NCBI GenBank assembly: GCA_020634515.1
Contig: JACKBL010000003.1
Span: 434,001 to 498,000, forward strand
DNA from: Ardenticatenales bacterium
Lineage (GTDB): Bacteria > Chloroflexota > Anaerolineae > Promineifilales > Promineifilaceae
DNA: 64,000 bases
Direction: 5' to 3'
How positions within the stretch are numbered: position 1 is the first letter of the stretch; the number at the start of each line of letters is the position of its first letter. Made by a program: the position numbers and the translations under genes. Below, in pieces: positions 58,344-64,000 of the stretch. The notes beneath the pieces are model-generated. The model did no database searches. It saw only the letters and a list, made by a program, of their open reading frames with translations, and was not told the origin of the DNA.

Positions 58344-59851
58344 AACTCACTCCGCGCCAGACCATTTCGCGCCAAAAGCTGCTGCAACCCCAACATCACG
58401 CCCAAATGAACATAAATGTTATTCACGTACAGCTTGTCAACCAGATGATGCACCGCCAGAGCCGCGCACACCGCCAGCAACCCCAGCGCCATGCCCCGCT
58501 CCGCCGATGGTAATCGTCGCAGCAGCCAAACGCCCTGCCCGACCACCACCAGCCAGAACACAAAGTAGGCGATTATACCGACCACGCCTGTTTCCGCCAG
58601 CAGGTTTAGATAGTAATTGTGCGCGTGTCCCAGCGCCGCGGGCCAGTTGAGGAAGGCATAATCCGCGTAAGCCGCTTCATAATTGCCAAAGCCCACCCCC
58701 AGCCACAGATGGTCGCGGGCCATCTCCAGCGCCGACTGCCAATGAGCCAGCCGCTCTAACACAGCATAGTCCGCCTGCGTAATATCCACGCCGCGCACGT
58801 CGCCCAGACTAAACTCCGCCGTAAACCCGGTGAGGCGCGCCGTAATTGACGCCGGAATCCATCCGGCGGCCAGCGCCAGCACAAATAGCGCCAGCCCCCC
58901 AACCAGCACCGCCGCGCCCCACACCCGCCGCCGTGGCCAGAAAAAAAGCAGGGTTGCGATGCCGGCAACAAAGCCCAACCACGCCCCCCGACTCCAGGAA
59001 AGCACCAGCGCCGCCGTCGTCGTCCCCGCCGCCACGCCCAGAAACAGCAGCCACCCCCGGTCTGTCCATGTCCCCCAGGAACGGGCGCGCCAATGCGCCA
59101 CGACGAGGCCGACCAGCGTCCCCCAGGCCAGGCAGGCATTCATGCCCACGAAGCCGCCAAACGGGTTCGGCTGGTCAAACGTCCCATAGGGGCGGTAGAA
59201 ACGCCCGGAGACGTGGAAGAAGTCGGGACCGCTGCCGCGAATGACGGCCTGCCAGATGCCGCCCAGGGCCTGGCTCATCCCCGCCAGCAGCAGGATACCG
59301 ACAAATAGTCGCGGGGTCCAGGATGCCGGCATTCGCCGCAACAACGGCGACACCTCCGGCAAATCCACCACCATAACCATCAACAAGCCTATCTCCACCC
59401 ACTTAATCAACTCCCGAAACCCCAAAACCAACGACGGCGCATCCAACAGCGAGATAGTCGCCACGCCGGCGAACAGGGCCAGCGGCAAATGGGGCCACGA
59501 CAGCGGCAGCTTGATCGCCCGCCGCAACACCCCTTTGCTCAGCCACACAGCCACCACCACAAAAAAAAGCAGTTGGCCGCTGTCCAGGAGTTGGTTGCCC
59601 CACACCCGATTCTCAAACGCGCCAAAAGGCCCCGCCAGCAGCGCCAGCCCCAATCCGACCAGCGGATCGATCAACGTCAGCAGCAGAGCCACCGCGGCAA
59701 CCACCAGCACGACGGCGGCCCACAACGGCAGCAGCGCCACCGCCAACCCCAGGCCCAACGCCGCCAGCGCGGCCCCCCACCCCACATGATAGGGAGGCCA
59801 GGCAAGCAGCCCGATACGCTGCCGCCTGGCGTTCACGCGCACATCTAACAT
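58340..59851 (-). CDS. O-antigen ligase/polymerase family protein (Wzy_C)
   Basis: A 503-residue integral membrane protein with about eleven hydrophobic segments. The Wzy_C signature region is present: the long periplasmic loop with GRFYRPYGTFDQPNPFGGF (about residues 215-235), SWSRGAWLGF, and the second loop ending in LGVGFGNYEAAYADY and HAHNYYLNLLAETG (His for glycan transfer). It probably polymerises or ligates an envelope polysaccharide. It lies 17 bases downstream of the UDP-glucuronate decarboxylase gene and overlaps gtrA, so these are one operon on the minus strand. Confidence 0.9.
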   Translation of the reverse strand: MLDVRVNARRQRIGLLAWPPYHVGWGAALAALGLGLAVALLPLWAAVVLVVAAVALLLTLIDPLVGLGLALLAGPFGAFENRVWGNQLLDSGQLLFFVVVAVWLSKGVLRRAIKLPLSWPHLPLALFAGVATISLLDAPSLVLGFRELIKWVEIGLLMVMVVDLPEVSPLLRRMPASWTPRLFVGILLLAGMSQALGGIWQAVIRGSGPDFFHVSGRFYRPYGTFDQPNPFGGFVGMNACLAWGTLVGLVVAHWRARSWGTWTDRGWLLFLGVAAGTTTAALVLSWSRGAWLGFVAGIATLLFFWPRRRVWGAAVLVGGLALFVLALAAGWIPASITARLTGFTAEFSLGDVRGVDITQADYAVLERLAHWQSALEMARDHLWLGVGFGNYEAAYADYAFLNWPAALGHAHNYYLNLLAETGVVGIIAYFVFWLVVVGQGVWLLRRLPSAERGMALGLLAVCAALAVHHLVDKLYVNNIYVHLGVMLGLQQLLARNGLARSEL

Positions 59852-59868
59852 AGGGTAACAGGCTACCT

Positions 59869-60810
59869 TTAGACGCGGCCGCGGAAGTAATCCAGGGTCT
59901 TGCGCAGCCCTTCTTCCAGGCCAACTTTCGGTTCCCAGCCCAACACGGCACGCGCTTTGCTGATGTCCGGGCGACGCACTTTGGGGTCGTCGGTGATGCG
60001 CTCGTCGGTTGGTTCCACGAAATGAATCTCGGATTTGCTGCCGGCAATTCGCACCACCTCATGCGCAAAGTCCAAAATCGTCATCTCGTTCGGATTGCCA
60101 ATGTTCACGGGCAAACGCTCATCCGACAGCAGCAGCCGATAGATGCCCTCTACCAGATCGCTACAATACTGGAAGGAGCGCGTCTGCTTGCCACCCATGT
60201 ACACCGTCAGCGGCTCGCCCAACAGCGCCTGCTTGATGAAATTGGGCACAACCCGCCCATCATTCAAACGCATCCGTGGCCCATACGTGTTGAAGATGCG
60301 CACTATGCGCGTCTCCACGCCGTGATACCGCTGGTAAGCCATCGTCATCGCCTCGGCAAATCGTTTGGCCTCGTCATAGACGCCACGCGGACCAATGGGA
60401 TTGACGTGTCCCCAGTAGGTTTCGGGCTGGGGATTGACCTGCGGGTCGCCATACACTTCGCTGGTGGAAGCCAGCAGGTAGCGCGCACCCTTCGCCTTGG
60501 CCAGACCAATCGTGTTCAGCGTGCCCAACGAGCCAACCTTTAGGGTGTGGATGGGATGCTCCAGGTAGTCATTGGGGCTGGCCGGCGAGGCAAAGTGCAA
60601 CACCGCATCCACCGGACCATCAAGGTAGATGTAGTTGCTGACGTTGTGCTTGATAAAGCTGAAACGTTCGTGGGAGATCAAATGGGCGATGTTATCGGTG
60701 CTACCCGTGATCAGATTGTCCATGGCAACGACCGTGTGGCCTTCCGCCAGGAATCTTTCGCATAAATGGGAACCAAGAAAACCCGCGCCCCCCGTGATCA
60801 GTACACGCAT
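59869..60810 (-). CDS. UDP-glucuronic acid decarboxylase family SDR (UDP-xylose synthase-like)
   Basis: A 313-residue extended short-chain dehydrogenase behind GAGGAGGAAAT. The NAD-binding motif is GGAGFLGSH, the catalytic triad is visible as STSEVYGDP (Ser/Thr) and YDEAK (Tyr-Lys), and HFASPASPNDY, RIFNTYGPRM and the GKQTRSFQYCSDLVEG segment are typical of UDP-glucuronate decarboxylases making UDP-xylose. It is the first gene of the minus-strand polysaccharide operon and would supply UDP-xylose to the glycosyltransferases. Confidence 0.92.
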   Translation of the reverse strand: MRVLITGGAGFLGSHLCERFLAEGHTVVAMDNLITGSTDNIAHLISHERFSFIKHNVSNYIYLDGPVDAVLHFASPASPNDYLEHPIHTLKVGSLGTLNTIGLAKAKGARYLLASTSEVYGDPQVNPQPETYWGHVNPIGPRGVYDEAKRFAEAMTMAYQRYHGVETRIVRIFNTYGPRMRLNDGRVVPNFIKQALLGEPLTVYMGGKQTRSFQYCSDLVEGIYRLLLSDERLPVNIGNPNEMTILDFAHEVVRIAGSKSEIHFVEPTDERITDDPKVRRPDISKARAVLGWEPKVGLEEGLRKTLDYFRGRV

Positions 60811-61287
60811 ATTTCCTCCTCAAAGAAGTGGTCGGTGAACGGTAATCAGTGGATCATAGCCCGTTACCACGACGCTCCATCGCCTCGTGGGGATCGCCAT
60901 CTGGCATCTCCGGCAATTTCGACAGGCTCGCGCGGACAACCGTCCTTTTCATTCATTGTAACACCCAAGCCGCCGGCAAAAACCCGTGATATGACCACGT
61001 TTACCCGGCGCTGGCATCTCCCCCTATATTACACGGAATCCGGCAAATACCCATCAGCATTTGCGGAAATTGCCGCCCGGCGGGGGCAAGGGCAATTCGC
61101 GGTCGTGTTCGCAAAACCATCCTGGGCAAGGTATACTTTTCCTGTAGAGATACGTTTGCACCTTGCGACAAGCTTCCCTGCCTGCCGCTGGCGCAGGGCA
61201 ATCTTTTGTCCTTCGTCATTTGTAACTCGTCATTCGTAACTCGTAACTCGTCCTTCAACCAATCACTGTTTCCGCGGGAGAATCTCC
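60811..61287. other. Divergent intergenic region between the polysaccharide operon and the isoprenoid genes
   Basis: No gene is seen in these 477 bases. There is a partial GACAGGCTCGCGCGG arm near 60920 related to the TGAGCCTGTCGA repeat, and a CGTAACTCGTAACTCG low-complexity repeat at about 61206-61255 just before the ribosome binding site at 61276 (GCGGGAG). Confidence 0.45.
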
Positions 61288-62343
61288 ATGATCCATGAGG
61301 ATGGCCCTGGCGCCAGCCAGGTTGAGCAGCGCAAAGCAGACCACATCCGCATCAACGTCGAGGAAGATGTCGCCTTCAAAGCCCTGAGTACAGGACTGGA
61401 GAAGGTGACGTTTTTGCATCAGGCGCTGCCTGAATACAACCTGGCGGAGATTGACACGTCGAGCGTTCTTTGGGGGAAGCGGCTGTCCACGCCTGTCTTT
61501 ATTTCTTCCATGACGGGGGGAACCGAGGAAGCGTACCAGATCAACCGCGCCCTGGCGATGGCGGCGCAGCAGGTGGGCATGGCCATGGGGCTAGGCTCCA
61601 TGCGCGCGGCGATTGAAAACGACAATCTGGCGTACACGTTCCAGGTGCGGGACGTGGCCCCGGATATTCTGTTGTTCGCTAACGTGGGCGCGGTGCAGCT
61701 TAATTATGGGTATGGACCGGCGCAGATGCAACGGGCGGTGGAGATGGCCCAGGCGGATGCGCTGATTTTGCATTTCAATGCGCTGCAGGAGGCGGTGCAG
61801 CCGGAAGGGGATGGGGATTTTCGGGGTTTGTTGGGTAAGGTGGAGGCGTTGTGCCGGCATTTTCCCGTACCCGTCATCGCCAAAGAAGTGGGGTGGGGCT
61901 TCGATGCCGCCACCGCCCGCCGCCTGGCCGATGCCGGCATCGCCGCCATCGACGTCGCCGGCGCGGGTGGCACAAGCTGGAGCCAGGTAGAAATGTACCG
62001 CGCCCCCACAAGTCGCCATGCGCGCATTGCCGGCAACTTCATTGATTGGGGCATTCCCACCGCCGACGCCGTACGTTTTTGCCGGCAAGGCGCGCCCAAC
62101 CTCCCCATCTTCGCCAGCGGCGGCCTGAAAACGGGCATCGACATCGCCAAGTGCATCGCCCTCGGCGCCAACCTGGGCGGCATCGCCGGCGACTTCCTCC
62201 GCGCCGCCGTCTCCGGTGGGGCGGACGCCGTCGTCGAACTGGCCGACACCATCACGCAAGAACTACGCATCGCCATGTTTTGCGCCGGGGCCGCCGACCT
62301 CCACCAACTCGGCCAGACACCCCTCCACCCCACCTTCTCCTGA
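61288..62343 (+). CDS. fni: Type 2 isopentenyl-diphosphate isomerase
   Basis: A 351-residue FMN-dependent TIM-barrel enzyme interconverting IPP and DMAPP. QRKADHIRINVEEDV at the N-terminus, SSMTGGTEEA, LGSMRAA, the NVGAVQL strand, and KEVGWGFDAATARRLADAG are family signatures; the FMN phosphate loop lies in FASGGLKTGIDIAKCIALGA. The C-terminus ends just after the barrel. It is followed 120 bases later by a polyprenyl synthetase on the same strand, an isoprenoid pair. Four TGCCGGCA octamers lie in the gene (61852, 61932, 62028, 62080) and the strand changes from G-rich to C-rich at the first. Confidence 0.94.
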   Translation: MIHEDGPGASQVEQRKADHIRINVEEDVAFKALSTGLEKVTFLHQALPEYNLAEIDTSSVLWGKRLSTPVFISSMTGGTEEAYQINRALAMAAQQVGMAMGLGSMRAAIENDNLAYTFQVRDVAPDILLFANVGAVQLNYGYGPAQMQRAVEMAQADALILHFNALQEAVQPEGDGDFRGLLGKVEALCRHFPVPVIAKEVGWGFDAATARRLADAGIAAIDVAGAGGTSWSQVEMYRAPTSRHARIAGNFIDWGIPTADAVRFCRQGAPNLPIFASGGLKTGIDIAKCIALGANLGGIAGDFLRAAVSGGADAVVELADTITQELRIAMFCAGAADLHQLGQTPLHPTFS

Positions 62344-62463
62344 TTTTAGTGACCGCCGAAAGCAACTTGCCCTTCTGCGGGTTAGAACGTCACATCAAGC
62401 GCATCCAACGATTCCGCAAGGTGTTCTCGGATGCGCCGTTAGCCAACAAAGGTTTTTGGGAAC

Positions 62464-63498
62464 ATGCAGCCAACGACAGACACGTTTACCACTCTTTCCA
62501 AAACAATGATCGCCGCCGTGGAAACCGAAATGCGCAGCGTGTTGGAAGCCGGCGACGCCCCACCCGACCTGTTTCAAGGTATGATGCACTATCACATGGG
62601 GTGGGTAGACGCCGACCTGCGCCCCGTGCGCGTCCACAGCGGCAAACGCATCCGCCCCCTCCTTTGCCTCCTCTGCTGCCACGCCGCCGGCGGCGACTGG
62701 GAGCAGGCCGTCCCCGCCGCCGCCGCCATCGAAATCCTGCACAATTTCACCCTGATTCACGACGATATTCAGGACGACAGTCCCACGCGGCGCGGGCGTC
62801 CTACCCTCTGGACGTTGTGGGGCGTGCCGCAGGCCATCAACAGCGGCGACGCCATGTTTGCCGCCGCGCACCTGGCTCTGGCGCGCCTGTTGGACAACAA
62901 CGTGCCCGCCGCCGCCGTCGTGCGCGCCCTGCGCCGCCTGGATGAAACGTGCATGGACCTCACGCGCGGCCAGTACGCGGACATGCGCTTTGAGACACGC
63001 GCCAACGTCAGCGTGGACGAATACCTGGAGATGATTCGCGGCAAAACGGCGGTCCTGATCGCCCTCAGCGCCGAATTGGGGGCGCTGGTCGCCGGCAAAG
63101 ACGCCCAGACGATAGCCCATTTCGCCGCCTTCGCGCTCAACCTGGGGCTGGCGTTCCAGGTGCGCGACGATATTCTGGGCATCTGGGGCGAAGAAGCCGT
63201 GATCGGCAAGTCGGCGGCGACGGACATCGTCACGCGCAAGAAGAGCCTGCCCGTTCTCTATGGCCTGGAGCGCAGCGAGGCGCTGCGCCAGCTTTACGCC
63301 GCCGACCCCGCGCCGGCGGATTTTGTGCCGCGGGCGATTGCGCTGCTGGATGAGGCCGAAGCGCGACCATACGCGGAAACCCAGGAGCGGGCGTATACGG
63401 ATTTGGCGCTGGGTTATTTGGGGGAAGTTGCCGGCATTCACCACACCAGCCAACCCCTCATCCACCTCACCCACCAACTCCTCGGCCGCATCAGCTAG
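62464..63498 (+). CDS. Polyprenyl (geranylgeranyl/farnesyl-type) diphosphate synthase
   Basis: A 344-residue trans-isoprenyl diphosphate synthase. The first Asp-rich motif is DDIQDD (from Asp100) followed by RRGRPT, and the second is DDILG (from Asp235); GKRIRPLL and the GKT segment for diphosphate binding are present. It condenses IPP with allylic diphosphates for quinone, carotenoid or lipid-carrier synthesis; chain length cannot be told safely from sequence. Start at the ATG at 62464 without a strong Shine-Dalgarno (TTTTTGGGAAC). Confidence 0.92.
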   Translation: MQPTTDTFTTLSKTMIAAVETEMRSVLEAGDAPPDLFQGMMHYHMGWVDADLRPVRVHSGKRIRPLLCLLCCHAAGGDWEQAVPAAAAIEILHNFTLIHDDIQDDSPTRRGRPTLWTLWGVPQAINSGDAMFAAAHLALARLLDNNVPAAAVVRALRRLDETCMDLTRGQYADMRFETRANVSVDEYLEMIRGKTAVLIALSAELGALVAGKDAQTIAHFAAFALNLGLAFQVRDDILGIWGEEAVIGKSAATDIVTRKKSLPVLYGLERSEALRQLYAADPAPADFVPRAIALLDEAEARPYAETQERAYTDLALGYLGEVAGIHHTSQPLIHLTHQLLGRIS

Positions 63499-63571
63499 AA
63501 AGAGTGATCAGTGGATAGTTGTCAGTGGTCAGAAGTGCCGCCATCAGCAATCTGTGATCTTGAGGATAGAC

Positions 63572-64000
63572 ATGACCTGGCAAAATTACCTACTCGAACT
63601 CGAAGACCGTTTCCTCCGCTACGTCCAGATAGACACCCAAAGCGACGAGGCCAACCAGACCACCCCCAGCACCGCCAGCCAGCTTGACCTGCTGCGCCTG
63701 CTGGCGGACGAACTGCGCCAGATGGGGGCCAGCGACGTGCGCCTCACCGATTACGCCTGCGTCCTCGCCACCATCCCCGGCAACCAACCCCACGCCCCCG
63801 CCGTCGCCTTCCTCGCCCATGTGGACACCGCCACCGACTTCAGCGGCAGCGGCGTCAAGCCCATTGTCCACCGCAACTACCAGGGCGGTCCCATCACCCT
63901 CCCCGACGACCCCGCCCAGGTACTCACGCCGGAAAACAGCCGCTTCCTCTCCGGGCAAATCGGGGAGGACCTGGTGACGGCTAGCGGCACAACCCTGCTC
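63572..64000 (+). CDS. pepT: Peptidase T (tripeptide aminopeptidase), 3' partial
   Basis: The first 143 residues of an M20B metallopeptidase, cut by the window edge. The ATG at 63572 follows TGAGGATAGAC. RFLRYVQIDTQSDE and the metal-binding segment FLAHVDTATDFSG are characteristic of PepT, as is the NYQGGPI stretch. PepT removes N-terminal residues from tripeptides in the cytosol. The catalytic Glu and second zinc site lie beyond the window. Confidence 0.92.
   Translation, partial: MTWQNYLLELEDRFLRYVQIDTQSDEANQTTPSTASQLDLLRLLADELRQMGASDVRLTDYACVLATIPGNQPHAPAVAFLAHVDTATDFSGSGVKPIVHRNYQGGPITLPDDPAQVLTPENSRFLSGQIGEDLVTASGTTLL

Overview
The window is a gene-dense piece of a GC-rich (roughly 60 %) bacterial chromosome with about 47 intact protein genes, two broken toxin genes and no rRNA or tRNA gene that I can see. 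The gene mix suggests a Chloroflexota bacterium of the Anaerolineae/Ardenticatenia/Promineifilales type: VWA-FHA membrane proteins, a CHAT-FGE effector, an R2-like Mn/Fe oxidase, a fused SdhC-SdhD anchor, a type 2 IPP isomerase, a homocysteine methyltransferase-MTHFR fusion and many polysaccharide genes. No ribosomal marker is present, so the assignment is an inference.

Layout. 1-5.6 kb: a CHAT-protease/FGE effector (5' end outside the window), a VapBC locus with a gutted toxin, an FAH-family hydrolase, a DUF1003 membrane protein coupled to an AlkZ-related protein. 5.6-14.2 kb: a HAD phosphatase, a PRC-barrel-like protein, two divergent VWA-FHA membrane proteins, a second toxin-antitoxin locus with a nonsense-mutated toxin, an eroded UvrD-like protein and a Nudix hydrolase. 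14.7-18.8 kb: a four-subunit 2-oxoacid:ferredoxin oxidoreductase with an aminotransferase gene between its subunits, an amino-acid-degradation module. 19-25.4 kb: tandem UspA, prephenate dehydratase, R2lox and succinate dehydrogenase (sdhCD-A-B). 25.7-37.2 kb: a REC-GAF-PAS-cyclase, RecF, a sulfatase-like hydrolase, Lgt, IMP dehydrogenase, an M42 aminopeptidase, two small membrane proteins and an APH-fold protein. 37.5-44.9 kb: three tandem small secreted proteins of an unrecognised family, chorismate synthase, and lipoproteins including a DsbA-cyclophilin fusion. 45-60.8 kb: a GH63-like glycosidase, EEP nuclease, GT2, MoaA, LCP protein, the methyltransferase-MTHFR fusion and an envelope-polysaccharide cluster (GT-C, sulfotransferase, GT4, four-helix bundle protein, GtrA, O-antigen ligase, UDP-glucuronate decarboxylase). 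61.3-64 kb: IPP isomerase, polyprenyl synthetase and the start of peptidase T.

The most unusual property is not a gene. The palindromic octamer TGCCGGCA occurs 69 times by my reading, about once per kb from 5.6 kb onward, against about two expected by chance. At most copies the strand composition flips from G/T-rich on the left to C/A-rich on the right, whatever the gene direction. This arrangement is unchanged by reverse complementation, as a palindrome-centred process would require, and looks like the scar of a recurrent site-directed process such as breakage with resection, or repair. Intergenic regions also hold several families of short palindromic elements (a 95-103 bp GTAAC-ended element, CCGGG-core hairpins, GCGAGT hairpins), a GAGGTAT heptamer repeat at gene boundaries and a 29-bp minisatellite.
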